In this document: one piece after another, positions 8,238 through 19,800 of the stretch
Layout of the letters: each line of letters opens with the position of its first letter
How positions within the stretch are numbered: position 1 is the first letter of the stretch
The notes under the pieces: generated by a model
Seen by the model: only the letters and a program-made list of their open reading frames with translations
Told to the model about the DNA's origin: nothing
The model's database searches: none
Translations under genes and position numbers: made by a program
Assembly (NCBI GenBank): GCA_022826925.1
Contig: JAJDTX010000150.1
Location: 62,001 to 126,000 of the forward strand
Reading direction: 5' to 3'
DNA: 64,000 nucleotides
Source: Bryobacterales bacterium
GTDB lineage: Bacteria; Acidobacteriota; Terriglobia; Bryobacterales; UBA6623

Positions 8238-11200
8238 ATGACACCAGCAAGACCACAGGCAAGGCTGGGCATCGCCCTTGCCGGCACAGTCTTAATTGCC
8301 TGGAACCTGAGCTTGCTTCCCTCGGATGCGGCAGATGGTGCCCCGCCGTCACTCGAAGCGTCATTCGCGCAGACTGCGGGACCATTCCTGAACCAAAACT
8401 GCGTCGCCTGCCACAACGAGAACACCGCCATGTCGGGCGTCCGCTTGGATCAGCTCGACGCCGCGCTGGAAGACCGACACCTTCGGCTATGGGAGGTCGT
8501 CAAGAAGAGGGTGGTCGACGAGTCCATGCCTCCGGAGGGCGCACCCCAGCCCACGGCCGCCGAACGTCAGCGCATGGACGCTTGGATCGAGCAAGCCCTA
8601 GACGTTGCGCGTTCGAGGCCCGTGCCAAAGAACGGCGTCGTGCGCCGACTCACGGTGGCGCAGTACCGAAACACCCTGCGCGATCTGCTGCGATTGCAGG
8701 ACGACATCACTGATACGCTGCCTCCGGATGCGATCTCCAAGGACGGCTTTGTGAACAACACGGCCACCCTAGAGCTTTCCCCCCTGTTGATGGAGGCCTA
8801 TCTGCGAATCGCCGACGAGGCTCTCGGCCGAGCCATCGTCGACCCCGATGCAAGGCCCTCAATCCAGAACTTCCGCGTCGATCTCGGGGCCGGGATCAAT
8901 CCCGAGCCGCTGGAGGAGGAGTTGATCCTCGGCGCGAACAGCATGCTGCTCTCCACTCCCGACTACGTGGTCAGCGAGCCCACGCCGGCCAAGCCGTTCG
9001 CTTTCGAGCACAAGCGCATGCGCACGAACTACCGCTTCAACGAGGGCTACCGGGGCAATGCAACCGTGCGGGGTTGGCGCGAGTTCGACAGCATTTACCA
9101 CGCTGTGTTCGCCTGCATGCGTGGAAGCCGCGGTTATCCCAAGGGCCTGCCGTACAGCACCGTGCCGGAGGGCCTGCTGCTCCGGCCGGCGATACCCAAC
9201 GATGAGTTGTTCCGCTTGGACGGAACCTTCGGGCCGCAGGCGAACTTCAAAGTCTCGGTGCGGGAGTTACCCGACCACGGACACTTCCGCGTCACCGTCA
9301 CCGCTGCAAAGTACAACGATGGGCTGCTGTTAGACAAGAGCGATGCCGCCCAGCCTCGGGGCCGTAACACAAGCGCGGTAACTCTCGATCCAGAGCAGAC
9401 CAGCACGCTGCAACTGGAGCGCAGCGGCATATACCAAGTCGACATCTATGAGACACCCCGGAGCGAGCCGACGCCGCTAACGGACCTCTCTCGACTAGAC
9501 GAAGGCCTCGCAGGAGCATGGACTCTAAACGGCGACGAAGCCATCGAGCTAGGCGATAACGGACGCTTCGTCGACTCTCCGTTTGGGAAAGCACTCTCGC
9601 TCGATGGAGCGAACTATGAGGGCGGGGCGGTAGTCCGCGAGCCGGTCGACCTCAACATCGGCACTTCTGACTTCACTGTGGCGGCCTGGATCAGGCCCAA
9701 GCAGAACCACCGGGCCGGCATCGTAGCGCGCGGCGCCAACCAGCGCACCCACGGTTGGTTTCTGGAAATGGCAGATAACCGGGGCTCACTGCGCCTCGAG
9801 ACGACGGGCCCTACCAACGAGACCAACGGCGTGGTCACATCCGCGCGGGGTGTGCTGAAGCCAAAGGTCTGGCAGCATGTCGCAGCCATCGTGCGGCGGG
9901 GCGCGAACGAGGCCAAACTCTACGTGAACGGCTACGCCGTCGCCCGGGGGACGATCGAGGCAGCAGACCTAGACAATTCTGAACTCGACCTACATATCGG
10001 CCAAACCCCCCAGCAGGGTCCGTTTCGCGGAGAAATTGACGAGGTGCGACTCTACCGCCGGGCGCTCACCGAAGCCGAACTGCAAGCCTTGGTCAAGCCC
10101 GGCCAGCACTTTGCCGAGCCGCCCCCTGACAAGCCCCAAGAAGTGACGTTGACGCTGGGCGGCCGCCAATTCTCGGGCACTCTGGAGCAGCCCGCCTTCT
10201 TAGCCGTCCGGCTCGAAGCGGGCACGCTTCCGGTTAGCGCTGCCCCGAGGGGCGTCAAGGACTTGGACAGGATCGTGCTCACGCTGCTTGACACCGACCA
10301 CGATGTCGCCAGGAGATTCCAAGCATTTGAAAAGCGCATTCCGCGCCTCGGAGTCTACCTTGGCCTCCGGCGCGACTGCGGCAGCACCCTTGCACCGGTC
10401 GGCGCTCCCCAGTCCGTGCCCGAGACCGACCTGCGGCGCTTCGTGTTCGAGGGCGCGATCCACGACTTCCCGAGTCCCGACGTGGAGAAGGACAACATCA
10501 ACTACCTGGCCGGCGTCCGCGAGATCGGCGTCCGTAGCGAGCACACGGACGGGCGCGACATGCCGCGCCTGATGATCCGCTCGGTGGAGTTCGAAGGGCC
10601 GTTCTACGAGCAATGGCCGCCTGAGTCGCATAGCGGCATTTTCGTGGACTTCGACCGCAAGACCGACTCGGACGCCTATGCACGGCACGTAATTTCCAGT
10701 TTCGCGAGCCGGGCCTATCGGCGCCCTGTGTCGGAGGCCGAAGAGTCGGCGCTGCTGGATGTTTACCGGTCCTCGCTGGCGGAGTCGGGCAAGTTTCGCG
10801 ACAGCATCAAGGACGCGCTGCAAGTCGCTCTCACGTCTCCGCAGTTCCTGTTCTTGGTCGAGCGCAGCGCCACGCCGGAGCCGGAGCAACTGGAAGGGCA
10901 CGAGCTCGCGTCCAAGCTGTCGTATTTCCTGTGGAACGCCCCGCCCGATCGCGAACTTCTGGATCTGTCCGCCACCGGCAAACTGCGCTCTCAGGTCGGT
11001 GACCAAGTCGCGCGCATGGTGGCTGACGCGCGCTTTGGGCAATTCGTGCATGAGTTTGCCTCGCAATGGCTCAGTCTTGACAAGATTGACGTACTGGAGC
11101 CTGACCGCGAGCGCTTCCCCGGGCTAACCCGGGCCACGCGCAAGCAGCTGCGGCGCGAGCCGATCGAACTGCTGCGGCACCTGTTCCGCAACAACCTGCC

Positions 11201-11876
11201 CGCGAGGCACCTGATCGTGTCGGACTACATCGTCGCGAACGAGGTTGTCGCCAGTTACTACGGCCTGGGCGACCACACCGAGAGCGGGCTCGACTTCGCG
11301 CCCATAGTCCACGGCCGACCCGAACTGGGCGGCTTGCTGAGCCAAGCTGCAATCATGGCCGGCCTCTCTGACGGGCGTGAGTCGAATCCAGTCAAGCGCG
11401 GAGCTTGGCTAGCCCGCAAGATCATCTCCGAGCCGCCCGACGACCCTCCGCCGAACGTGCCGGATCTCAGCGAGAGCACCGAGAGCCTGCCCCTCCGCCA
11501 GCGACTCGAGCAGCATCGCAGCCAGCCCGGCTGCATTCAATGCCATCTGAAGATCGACCCGTGGGGCGTCGCGCTCGAGGAATTCGACGCCGACGGACTG
11601 TTCAAGCAGGATTCGGTGGATGCCCGCTCGATGCTGCCGGACAGCACGGAAGTGTCGGGCATCGGCGATCTGAAGCGCTACCTGAGCGAGGACCGGATCG
11701 ACCAGGTCGCATTCAGCGTGCTCAAGCATCTAGTTACCTATGCCAACGGTCGCGATCTTGCCTACAATGAAGTAAGCTATCTCCAGCAAGACGGGTTGAA
11801 GCTCAAGCAAGGCGGCTACCGGATGCAGGACATGCTCCGCTACGTAGTCACGAGCAAGTTTTTCCTAGAAAAGTAG
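8238..11876 (+). CDS. DUF1587/DUF1592/DUF1588/DUF1585 planctomycete-type c-heme protein with inserted LamG domain
   Basis: A large secreted protein of 1212 residues. A signal/anchor segment ([18 protein letters not shown]) precedes a first heme motif, CVACH, at 55-59. DUF1587 follows ([18 protein letters not shown]). A concanavalin/LamG-type domain at about 415-617 ([20 protein letters not shown]) suggests carbohydrate binding. The C-terminal half carries DUF1595/1592/1588/1585, with a second heme motif CIQCH at 1099-1103 followed by IDPWG. Function of the family is unknown; a role in extracellular polymer breakdown or electron transfer is usually inferred. ATG 8238 is preceded by AGGA and gives a normal signal peptide, unlike the longer frame from 8043. 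The partner DUF1552 gene follows after 22 bp. Confidence 0.85.
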   Translation: MTPARPQARLGIALAGTVLIAWNLSLLPSDAADGAPPSLEASFAQTAGPFLNQNCVACHNENTAMSGVRLDQLDAALEDRHLRLWEVVKKRVVDESMPPEGAPQPTAAERQRMDAWIEQALDVARSRPVPKNGVVRRLTVAQYRNTLRDLLRLQDDITDTLPPDAISKDGFVNNTATLELSPLLMEAYLRIADEALGRAIVDPDARPSIQNFRVDLGAGINPEPLEEELILGANSMLLSTPDYVVSEPTPAKPFAFEHKRMRTNYRFNEGYRGNATVRGWREFDSIYHAVFACMRGSRGYPKGLPYSTVPEGLLLRPAIPNDELFRLDGTFGPQANFKVSVRELPDHGHFRVTVTAAKYNDGLLLDKSDAAQPRGRNTSAVTLDPEQTSTLQLERSGIYQVDIYETPRSEPTPLTDLSRLDEGLAGAWTLNGDEAIELGDNGRFVDSPFGKALSLDGANYEGGAVVREPVDLNIGTSDFTVAAWIRPKQNHRAGIVARGANQRTHGWFLEMADNRGSLRLETTGPTNETNGVVTSARGVLKPKVWQHVAAIVRRGANEAKLYVNGYAVARGTIEAADLDNSELDLHIGQTPQQGPFRGEIDEVRLYRRALTEAELQALVKPGQHFAEPPPDKPQEVTLTLGGRQFSGTLEQPAFLAVRLEAGTLPVSAAPRGVKDLDRIVLTLLDTDHDVARRFQAFEKRIPRLGVYLGLRRDCGSTLAPVGAPQSVPETDLRRFVFEGAIHDFPSPDVEKDNINYLAGVREIGVRSEHTDGRDMPRLMIRSVEFEGPFYEQWPPESHSGIFVDFDRKTDSDAYARHVISSFASRAYRRPVSEAEESALLDVYRSSLAESGKFRDSIKDALQVALTSPQFLFLVERSATPEPEQLEGHELASKLSYFLWNAPPDRELLDLSATGKLRSQVGDQVARMVADARFGQFVHEFASQWLSLDKIDVLEPDRERFPGLTRATRKQLRREPIELLRHLFRNNLPARHLIVSDYIVANEVVASYYGLGDHTESGLDFAPIVHGRPELGGLLSQAAIMAGLSDGRESNPVKRGAWLARKIISEPPDDPPPNVPDLSESTESLPLRQRLEQHRSQPGCIQCHLKIDPWGVALEEFDADGLFKQDSVDARSMLPDSTEVSGIGDLKRYLSEDRIDQVAFSVLKHLVTYANGRDLAYNEVSYLQQDGLKLKQGGYRMQDMLRYVVTSKFFLEK

Positions 11877-11898
11877 GGCGGCTGTCCAGAGAGGCTCA

Positions 11899-13239
11899 AT
11901 GACCATGTCCCGCAAGATTGACCGACGAGCGTTCCTATACGGCCTCGGGGGGGCCTCGCTGGCGCTGCCGGTCTTGGATGCCATGGGAGCCGAAGTGGCC
12001 GAGCAGATCCCGCGCCGGTTCTGCGCCTTGTACACGGCCAACGGGATGGCCTTGCCGCGAACCGAAAACGGCATCGACGAATGGAGCTGGTTCCCGACTG
12101 CCGAGCGCGAAGGCGAGTTCGTCTTCGGCCGCTCGACCGAGCCGCTGAGCGAGTTTCGGCAAAAGCTGAGCTTCATGGGCGGGCTGTACCATCCCAGCGG
12201 CCCCAAAGCTGACCCGCACACCTGCTCGGACATGTGGCTGACCGGCGCCCCGCTGCACAACCCGAAGCCGGGAACCTATAACACCGTCGCCCTCGACCAA
12301 GTGGTGGCGCAGCACACCAAGCAGCACTGCCGCCAGCCCTCGCTGGTGCTTTCCATCGACGCTGGCACGGGCTACCTCTCACGCACGGGGACGATCTCCT
12401 ACAACCTCGAAGGTCGGCCAATCCCGGCCGAGAACAATCCCCGCCGTGTCTTCAACCGCCTGTTCCGCGGCGACCGCGAATCCATGGAATCCGAGCGCGT
12501 GCGCCTCCAGCGCCGCATCAAGCTCGTCGATGCCGTGGCAGAGAGCGCGCGTTCGCTGGACCGCCAGCTGGGAAATTCCGACCGGCAGAAGATGGACCAG
12601 TACCTGACCTCGCTGGACGAACTCGAGTCACGCATGATCGCGTCCGAGCGCTGGATCGACATCCCGCTGAAGCAGCAGGACTACTCGCACTTGAACCTCG
12701 ACGCCGCACCAGGGGGCGAGCCGGCCGAGTACTACCAAACCATGTTCGATCTGATCGCGCTGGCCTTCGATGCGGATATCACCCGGTCGGTAGCGTTCAT
12801 GCTCAATCGCGAGGACGGCATGGGGATCAGCGACACGTTCCCGCTGAAGCTCGGCCTGTCGGCTACCCACCACAAGCTGTCACACGCGACGGACAAACAC
12901 GGCCAAGGGCAATTCGCCAAGTACGACCTCTTCCTGAGCCAGCAGCTCGCACACTTCTTCCGCAGGATGGAGAGCTATCGCGACAGCGAGGGCACTGTGC
13001 TGGACAACACCATCGTGCTGTATGGCAGTGGTGCAAGCACGACTCACACGTCGCTCAACTTGCCGACGTTGCTGGTCGGCGGCGCCAATATGGGCCTGCG
13101 CCACGGCGCGTATTGGCGGGACGGCGAGACGCGCATGTCGAACATGTATCTCAGCATTCTGCACTCCATGGGGATCGGCGTGGAATCGTTCGCCGACAGC
13201 ACCTCCACGCTGAGCAATTCGATCTTCAGCCGCGTCTAG
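11899..13239 (+). CDS. DUF1552 domain protein, Tat-exported
   Basis: A 446-residue protein starting with a twin-arginine signal ([22 protein letters not shown]). The body matches DUF1552: [14 protein letters not shown], a [10 protein letters not shown] segment, [11 protein letters not shown] and [12 protein letters not shown], and it is related in fold to the DUF1501/sulfatase-like proteins. DUF1552 genes almost always follow DUF1592 genes in Planctomycetes, Acidobacteria and Myxobacteria, as here, so the two probably work together outside the cytoplasm. Substrate and reaction are not known. ATG 11899 ([10 protein letters not shown]) or ATG 11905 could be used. Confidence 0.85.
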   Translation: MTMSRKIDRRAFLYGLGGASLALPVLDAMGAEVAEQIPRRFCALYTANGMALPRTENGIDEWSWFPTAEREGEFVFGRSTEPLSEFRQKLSFMGGLYHPSGPKADPHTCSDMWLTGAPLHNPKPGTYNTVALDQVVAQHTKQHCRQPSLVLSIDAGTGYLSRTGTISYNLEGRPIPAENNPRRVFNRLFRGDRESMESERVRLQRRIKLVDAVAESARSLDRQLGNSDRQKMDQYLTSLDELESRMIASERWIDIPLKQQDYSHLNLDAAPGGEPAEYYQTMFDLIALAFDADITRSVAFMLNREDGMGISDTFPLKLGLSATHHKLSHATDKHGQGQFAKYDLFLSQQLAHFFRRMESYRDSEGTVLDNTIVLYGSGASTTHTSLNLPTLLVGGANMGLRHGAYWRDGETRMSNMYLSILHSMGIGVESFADSTSTLSNSIFSRV

Positions 13240-13352
13240 GCTCCGACTCGGATCGGGCGAGTAGAGGCCGGACGGTCCCGCGGCCACAGAATCACGCGCT
13301 GCAATTGACGGACGACCCGTCACCGTACCCAGCCTCGTAGCGAGGGTCAGCG

Positions 13353-15053
13353 CTATGCCAACTCGCCTCTGCGAGCGGCTTCCAGCAGGTAGTCGCAGGC
13401 GCGGGTGGTGTTGGCCATCATGGTCAGGGTCGGGTTGACCGAGCCCAAGCTCGGGAAGGCGGCTCCATCTGTCACGAAGAGGTTCTTGACATCGTGCGCC
13501 TGACAGTATTCGTTCAGCACTGATGTGCGTCGGTCCCGCCCCATTCGGGCGGTGCCGACTTCGTGGATCCCATCACCCGGCGTCTTGGGTCGATCGGACG
13601 TCTTGATGTCGACAGCCCCGGCGGCTTCTAGCATGGCAGCGCCCTGCTCGAGGCTGTCGCGGAAGAGCGCGCGCTCGTTGTCCCCCCACTCCATGTGGAT
13701 TCTCAACACTGGGATGCCCCACGCATCGACCACGTCGGGATCGAGTTCGACGAAATTGTTGTAGCTGGCCAGCCCCTCGCTCAAGCCGTGCAGGCTTGCC
13801 TGCCAGTAGGCGTCCTCATGCACCGACCGCTTGAATGCCTCGCCGAATCCGGCGGCAGTCGTGGCGAAGCGCGGCCCGGCTCCACCCTGGTAGCTGAAGC
13901 CCCGGATCACGCCGTTGGTGTGCGCCTGTGTCACGTTGCGGAACCGCGGGACGAAGATCCCGTTCGGCCGCCGCGGCGGGCCGTGCCACGGCTTCGCCCG
14001 GCCTAGCCCGGGCAAGCGGCCGCTGATGGCGGCGCCGTACATGTGATCCATCAGGAAGCGCCCCAGCGTGCCGCTGGAATTGGCCAGCCCTCCGGGGGCA
14101 GAGTTGAGGAGAATGCGGGTGGATTCGAGGGTGGACGCGCACAGCAGGACCACTCGGGCGCGGATCTCGCGTACGCGCCGACGGGCCCGTTCGATATACG
14201 AAACTCCCGAGGCAAGGCCTGTGGCGCGGTCCATCGTAATGTGTGACACCACGGCGTCGGTGAGAAGCGTTAGCCTCCCTGTCCGCTTGGCCGCCGCCAG
14301 AGTGGTGAAGGGACTCGAGAAATACGAATACGTCACGCAGCCGCGGTTGCACGGACCGCAGTAGTGGCAGGCCTCGCGCCCGTGGTGTCGAGCCGTGAGC
14401 ACTGCGGCGCGTCCGATGGTGACGGGACGCCCGAAACGGCCTTCAACAGCCTGCTCGAAGACGCGCTCGCCACAAGTGATGTCCATCGGCGGCAGAAGCT
14501 CTTGGTCGGGGAAGTGCGCCAGCCCTTCGTTGCGGCCGCTGATGCCGATGAAGCGCTCGACCTTCGAGTAGTAGGGAGCGAGATCCTTGTACGAGAAGGG
14601 CCAATCGACACCGACGCCGTCGCGGCTGGCCGCCTTGAAATCCAAATCGCTGAGTCGGTAGCTCTGGCGGCCCCACGTCAAGGTCCGTCCCCCCAAAGCC
14701 CGCACGCGCACCCAGACAAAGGGTTTGCCCGCGGGCGTGGTGAACGGATTCTCGATGTCGTTGGCGAACCACTTGTAGTTGACTTCCGAGCACGCCCCTT
14801 GCTGCGCATGCATGGGCCGTAGCCGCGCAACTTCGGGCGAGGTGACGCCGTTCGGCCGCGTGTCGCGATACTTCATCGCGTACGGCGGGACGTGCTCGGC
14901 GAACTGGTCTGGCGTGGTTTCGGGGCCGGCCTCCAACAGGACGACCGACAGGCCGGCCTCGGTCAACTCCTTGGCCGCCCAGCCGCCTGTCGCGCCCGAG
15001 CCGACGATCAGCGCATCGAAGATCTCTCGGCCGCCGCCTGCAAGCTGTGGCAT
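13353..15053 (-). CDS. GMC-family FAD-dependent oxidoreductase
   Basis: Predicted flavoenzyme of 566 residues that oxidises an alcohol or sugar, similar to the large subunit of gluconate/sorbosone/glucose dehydrogenases. The FAD dinucleotide fold is at residues 13-45 (DALIVGSGATGGWAAKEL, VVLLEAG). A Cys-rich segment CHYCGPCNRGC and the C-terminal HEVGTARMG and NLFVTDGAAFPS blocks are typical of the GMC_oxred_C subgroup. No signal peptide is seen and the usual small Tat subunit (gluconate 2-dehydrogenase subunit 3) is absent, so export by hitch-hiking cannot be shown. Convergent with the DUF1552 gene. A promoter candidate lies at 15161-15189. Confidence 0.88.
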   Translation of the reverse strand: MPQLAGGGREIFDALIVGSGATGGWAAKELTEAGLSVVLLEAGPETTPDQFAEHVPPYAMKYRDTRPNGVTSPEVARLRPMHAQQGACSEVNYKWFANDIENPFTTPAGKPFVWVRVRALGGRTLTWGRQSYRLSDLDFKAASRDGVGVDWPFSYKDLAPYYSKVERFIGISGRNEGLAHFPDQELLPPMDITCGERVFEQAVEGRFGRPVTIGRAAVLTARHHGREACHYCGPCNRGCVTYSYFSSPFTTLAAAKRTGRLTLLTDAVVSHITMDRATGLASGVSYIERARRRVREIRARVVLLCASTLESTRILLNSAPGGLANSSGTLGRFLMDHMYGAAISGRLPGLGRAKPWHGPPRRPNGIFVPRFRNVTQAHTNGVIRGFSYQGGAGPRFATTAAGFGEAFKRSVHEDAYWQASLHGLSEGLASYNNFVELDPDVVDAWGIPVLRIHMEWGDNERALFRDSLEQGAAMLEAAGAVDIKTSDRPKTPGDGIHEVGTARMGRDRRTSVLNEYCQAHDVKNLFVTDGAAFPSLGSVNPTLTMMANTTRACDYLLEAARRGELA

Positions 15054-15160
15054 TCAGACTCACTACGCGCAGACAGCAGCGTCGTGCCGGCGCTTCGAAC
15101 ACACGAGGCCCCTGGCGCAAGCGGCGAGGCTCAGCGACGCTGCAACCGCGGAATCACAAT

Positions 15161-15189
15161 CTTATAGCGCCTTGCCAGGGCCCGCTCAA
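15161..15189 (-). promoter_or_regulatory. Candidate sigma-70 promoter of the GMC oxidoreductase gene
   Basis: On the minus strand TTGAGC (15184-15189) stands 17 bp from TATAAG (15161-15166), about 100 bp before the GMC start. It lies in the 324-bp gap between the GMC gene and the divergent small secreted protein. For the plus-strand gene only a weak TTCGAC, 17 bp, TTACTC pair just before its ATG is visible; the rest of the gap shows nothing else. Confidence 0.4.
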
Positions 15190-15377
15190 GTTCAAGATCT
15201 TCCGGATATCTTTCTCGGCCTGGCTCAGCGCTGGCCTTCGGGTATTGGTCAAGACAGACTCAGGAGGGGTCGGGCACGATCCTAAGATCGAAGGCGTTGC
15301 GAAACCATCGACGCGATAGCTCATGCTTCCCGCGATCGGTTCGACAGCGGCCTCAAGGTCGGTTACTCTGGTGCCGT

Positions 15378-15860
15378 ATGGCCCGCATAGCAATGCTCTT
15401 GGTCCTAAGCGCCTTGGCCCTGCCGGGCCAAGCCGACCGCAACAGGCTTGGCCTGCCCAACCCGCCCAAGCCGGACATCCCGTACTTGATCCACGGCAGC
15501 GACATCCGAGAACTAGAGCAGGTCGATGCAATGGAGGAAATTACGAAAAACCAGCTCCGCTACTGGATCGCCGGCGCGGCGGCCGCGGTCCGCACGCCGC
15601 TCGCGGCGCCGGAGTTCTTGTTCGACTCGGCGCAGATCGACCCCCGCAACCTGAGCCTGTTCGGATTCGAGGTGAAGAACGGCCGCCGCGAACTCCTCTT
15701 CCGCAAGAAGAAGAAGGTTGTGGCCGAGCCATACTTTCTGAACCTAGAGGGCGTGGCCGGCCGCGTGATTCGGATCCGGATCAACGCCAGCCTGGCCCCG
15801 GGCGAGTACGGCATCACTCCCGACGGCGAGAATATCGTCTTCACATTCTCGGTCTTCTGA
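15378..15860 (+). CDS. Small secreted hypothetical protein
   Basis: A 160-residue protein with an N-terminal signal peptide (MARIAMLLVLSALALPGQA). The mature part contains PYLIHGSDIRELEQ, a segment IDPRNLSLFGFEVKNGRRELLFRKKKK and a C-terminal YGITPDGENIVFTFSVF that suggests beta-sheet structure. I do not recognise a named family; similar short secreted proteins occur in Acidobacteria. ATG 15378 gives a clean signal peptide, unlike the upstream start at 15297. It is single and divergent from the GMC gene. Function unknown. Confidence 0.65.
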   Translation: MARIAMLLVLSALALPGQADRNRLGLPNPPKPDIPYLIHGSDIRELEQVDAMEEITKNQLRYWIAGAAAAVRTPLAAPEFLFDSAQIDPRNLSLFGFEVKNGRRELLFRKKKKVVAEPYFLNLEGVAGRVIRIRINASLAPGEYGITPDGENIVFTFSVF

Positions 15861-15865
15861 GCACG

Positions 15866-15882
15866 GCCCCCTTCGGAGGGGC
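15866..15882. terminator. Hairpin between convergent genes
   Basis: GCCCC and GGGGC flank a C-UUCG-G tetraloop with one bulged A. It sits in the 33-bp gap between two convergent genes, where it could end both transcripts. No U-tract follows, so it is at best a weak intrinsic terminator. Confidence 0.35.
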
Positions 15883-15893
15883 GGCACTCGAGG

Positions 15894-16754
15894 CTAGCCC
15901 TGGAGCTGGTCGATCTCGTCCTTCAAGTAGGCGATCGACTCCGTGACTATCCTCTCCGCGCCGGGCGAGAAGTCGAAGACCTCCATGGACACCCAGCCTT
16001 CGAAGTCGCGGTCCGCGGCCACCTGAAGCACCGGCTTGAAGTCGTAGCCGCCCCCTCTGCGCGGATAGCTGCCGTCCAGTTCGTTGACGTGGATGTGGCG
16101 GATCTTCGACCAGTGCTTGGACACCAGCTCGGCGTGAGGCCGCTCCTCTTCGATCGCATTGTGCGAATCGAACATGGTCTGGACCATGGCGCTTCCGATC
16201 TCATCGACGATTTCCGCCGCGCGATCCAGCGAGATGATGACATCGCACTGGTCCGTGGGCAGCGCCTCGACACACAAGGTCACCCCAGATGCCTCAAGGT
16301 CCGCCACGATCGAGCGCACGCCCTCGATGAAGTTGGCCTCGGCCTGCGCCCGTGTCAGCCCGCCTGTGGTCCTTCTCTGGACAGGCGAGCCGAACACCAT
16401 GACCCCACCGGTAGCGCCTTCCGGGCGCAGTTCGGCGCACAGCTCGACCAGCCCGCGCACGTATTCCCAGCTGCGTCGCCGCACAGTCTCGTCCGGCGTA
16501 GTGACATGCAACCCCTCCGGACCGACCGTAAGCCAGTGCAAGCCAACGAATGCGAGCCCCTCGGAGACGATGATGTCACGAACCTCGCTCCTACGCTCGG
16601 CAGGCAGCCTCGTCGCGTCCTGCATCAGCGTGAACGGGGCAACCTCAATACCGGTCCATCCCGCGCGGCGCATCGAGCGGCACGAATCCGCGAAGTCGGT
16701 GTCGCCATAGAGTTCGTTGCAGACCGAAAGCTTGAAGTCCTTTGCAGTTTTCAC
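15894..16754 (-). CDS. Sugar phosphate isomerase/epimerase-like TIM-barrel protein
   Basis: Cytosolic 286-residue protein of the AP-endonuclease-2/xylose-isomerase-like superfamily. Metal-binding positions can be picked out in order: Glu in CVEALPTDQ, Asp in QTMFDSHN, His in IRHIHVNE and Glu in VSMEVFDF, the Glu-Asp-His-Glu pattern of tagatose/ketose 3-epimerases. The substrate cannot be told; inosose, hydroxypyruvate or ketose derivatives are typical. It lies 115 bp downstream of the Cache-SBP gene on the same strand and may share its transcript, hinting that the bound ligand is its substrate. Confidence 0.8.
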   Translation of the reverse strand: MKTAKDFKLSVCNELYGDTDFADSCRSMRRAGWTGIEVAPFTLMQDATRLPAERRSEVRDIIVSEGLAFVGLHWLTVGPEGLHVTTPDETVRRRSWEYVRGLVELCAELRPEGATGGVMVFGSPVQRRTTGGLTRAQAEANFIEGVRSIVADLEASGVTLCVEALPTDQCDVIISLDRAAEIVDEIGSAMVQTMFDSHNAIEEERPHAELVSKHWSKIRHIHVNELDGSYPRRGGGYDFKPVLQVAADRDFEGWVSMEVFDFSPGAERIVTESIAYLKDEIDQLQG

Positions 16755-16869
16755 CTGTCCACTCTACAGCAGGGCCGCCCCGGAGGTCTCTACGACTCCG
16801 GAGGCTCCGCCGCGCTGAGTGCCGCGAGGCATTGATTGCTGCGCCGTCCGGTGCGCCGGGACCGCTGGG

Positions 16870-19800
16870 CTACTCGCGACGGGTCCAAGCCTCGATGTTC
16901 CAGAGATCGGAGTCCCAACCATTCACCTGGAAGCCCTCAATGTCATTCCCGTAGGCCGCGACGGATCCGCGGTGGATCAGCGGGATGGTCGCGTAGCTCT
17001 GTACGAGCAAGTCGTTCAGGGCGATCGCGATCTGCTGGCGCTTGTCTGGGTCGAAGGTAATTCTCAGCTCGCGATGGAGGCGGTCGAATTCATCGGAGCT
17101 AAAGCGCTCCGAGTTGCTGCCGCGGAACGAGTTGGCCGCTCGTGCGATCTCGCCTGAGGTCCACGATACGAGATAGCCCTCCGCGTCCGAGCTACTGCCC
17201 CCCGTTGTGTACATCTGGACGTCTGCATAGAACTTTCCGGCTGTGTCCGAACTGTTGATGTCATCGCCGAAGAATACGGACGCGTTGATGTGCTTCAGCT
17301 CGGTCTCCACGCCGATTTCCGCCCACCATGCCTTGATGTGCTCTTGGGTGGCTTGGCGAACTGCGTTAGTCGAGGTCTGGAGCAGGACCTTGAGCGGGAC
17401 TCCGTCGCGTTCCCTTACGCCATCGCCATCTGAGTCCATGATGCCGGCGTCATCGAGAATCGCGTTGGCCAATTCGATGTTCTGCACCAGGCATTCGTCG
17501 TTGTTGCTCGAGGCCTGGCCAGGTACCGGCCAGACGTTGCACGTGGGGCGGCCCCCCAGGTCGCCGTAGCCGACCCGCACGAGCGTGCTGCGGTCGATCG
17601 CCAGCGACAGCGCCCGGCCTACGACCGGATCAGTCAGGAACGGGTGGGGGTTCGTGCCGTCTGCGTACTCGGACCGGAGGGCACCCAAGCCCGGATCCGG
17701 ATTGGTTTGATTCAGAATCAGCCGCTCGACGTTCGTGGAGAATCCCGAGACGACAACTCCGCTCCCCCCGGCCGCGATCGCGGCTAGGGTTTCGGGATCG
17801 ACTTGGAGGTTCCAGGCATAGTCGGCCTCGTCCAGCTCGAGAACGGACCTTGCCGCTTGAACCGCGTCGCCTCCCCCCTGCAGGACGATTTCCCGGAAGT
17901 ACGGTTGCCCGACTCCGGCGCCACGGTACTGCGGATTGAACTCGTAGCGGACGGATTCACCGGCGCGGTAGTCTGCCGCGATGTACGGACCCGTGCCGAG
18001 CGGAATTCGATTCGCGTCGCTGCACGCTACGCCCGCGTCCAAGCAGTCGGCGAACTGGGATGCCTGGAGTACCGGACTCTGAATGGATACGAACGGCGAG
18101 AAGGGGAACGCGACCGGGCCGTCAAACACGATGGTTACGGTGCGCTCGTCAACCGCCTCGACGGACGCAACGCGATCGAAGCGCGAAGTGCGCGCACAGT
18201 CCACGCTGCTGGCAGTGCAGTACCGCCACGTAGACACCACGTCATGCGCCGTAAACGGCGTGCCGTCCGACCAAACCACATCGTCACGGAGATTCCAAGT
18301 GACGCTCGTGCGATCCTCCGGGATTCCGCCGTTGGCGACCGAGGGGATACGCACCGCAAGCGCGGGAATCAACGTTCCGTCCGGATCGTACTCAGCCAGC
18401 GGCTCAATCACCAGCGAGGCGGCCTCGGCGTCCTTCGTCCCCCTGGAGAGGTAGGGGTTGAGAGTCGTTGGCGCTTGCCATTGGACCAGAGTCGCAGTGT
18501 CGCCTTGCCCCGCGGTCTGCATGCCTCCGCCGGGCGCTCCTGTTCCTGGATCGGCTCCTTCTGAAGGCAGGACCGCGGCCGGGCGGTAGTCCGGGTAGTA
18601 TCCGGCACCGACTAGGATCGGCAGCCCCTGTGCCAGCACCCGCTTGACGAACGTCACCTTGCGCTCCGGCATCTTCGTGGAGGGGTTCCGGGCCGTGTAG
18701 TGGAGCAAGGCTTCGCCGAACGCGTCGCCCACGCTCACCCTGTCCTGGCCTCCGGCGGGACTCAGCTCGGATGCGCGCATGCCGGACCGGCTGCCGCCGC
18801 GATCGCCCGAAAACAGCGTGTTGCCGTGCATGTCGACGCCGAACACGTAGATCGAATCGCTCTTCCAGCGCGGATCGGATTCCAGCGTGGCCCCGGCGAA
18901 GTACCCCTGGGATTCGACTTCGAACGCCGCGCATCGAACGAATTCCCTGAGTCTCTGCTCGCTCGGATCAGCCTCCAGCGCTGCCGCGTTGACTTCGCCG
19001 ACCCCGCTGGGGCACGTGCCAGGCAGGTCGTGCAGGTAGATCCCGGCCCCGACCGCGGCGCGGCGCCCGTTCCAGTCCACCTCTACGACGTAAGAGCTCT
19101 TCGGCTCTGATCTTCCCGCGCTGAAGTTGGTGAAGGCGTAGTGCAGCCATCCCTCATCCACGTCTCGCAACACGCGGTGCAGCTCGTAGTAGTAGTCAGT
19201 CCCGAAATTATCCACGAGCTCCCGCGAGGCTCCTTCCCGAAAGGGCTCCGGAGGGAACACCGCAGTGCCCGAGATGAAGCTCTCGGGGGTCGGCGCAAGG
19301 AAGTTGACAAAGACGTAGTAGAGGTCGTCGTCGTGACGCCACCGCTCGTCGTTGTGAAAGGCCCGGTATGCCTCCTCCTCGCCGTGCAGCTCAATGTACT
19401 CCGCCGCGCACCGTACGAACGCCTGAAGGTCCCGCCGCGTGCGGATCCCGCGAGCCGTGACGCGGTTGTCGTCGCAGGAGGGTTCTGGGACTGCCGGTGC
19501 GGAGCCCAGCTCGTAGCCCGCGCCCAAGACGAGTGGCACGCCGTGCGAGACGACGCGCTTGAGCATTCCGACCTTGGGCTGCATCCTCCCCGTCCGCGGA
19601 TTGCGGCTCCGGTAGTACGCCAAGGCCTCGCCGAACGCATCTCCGACAGCGACCATGTCGCGTCCGCCGAACTGGTCCGTCGGGTCGCTCTTGCCGCCGA
19701 ATTCGTGGAGCGCCTTACCGTTGATCCGCACCCCGTTGCCGGTTAGGACCTGGTTCCCCTCCAAGTCCATCGCGAATACGTAGCTGGAGCCGTGGCGCCA

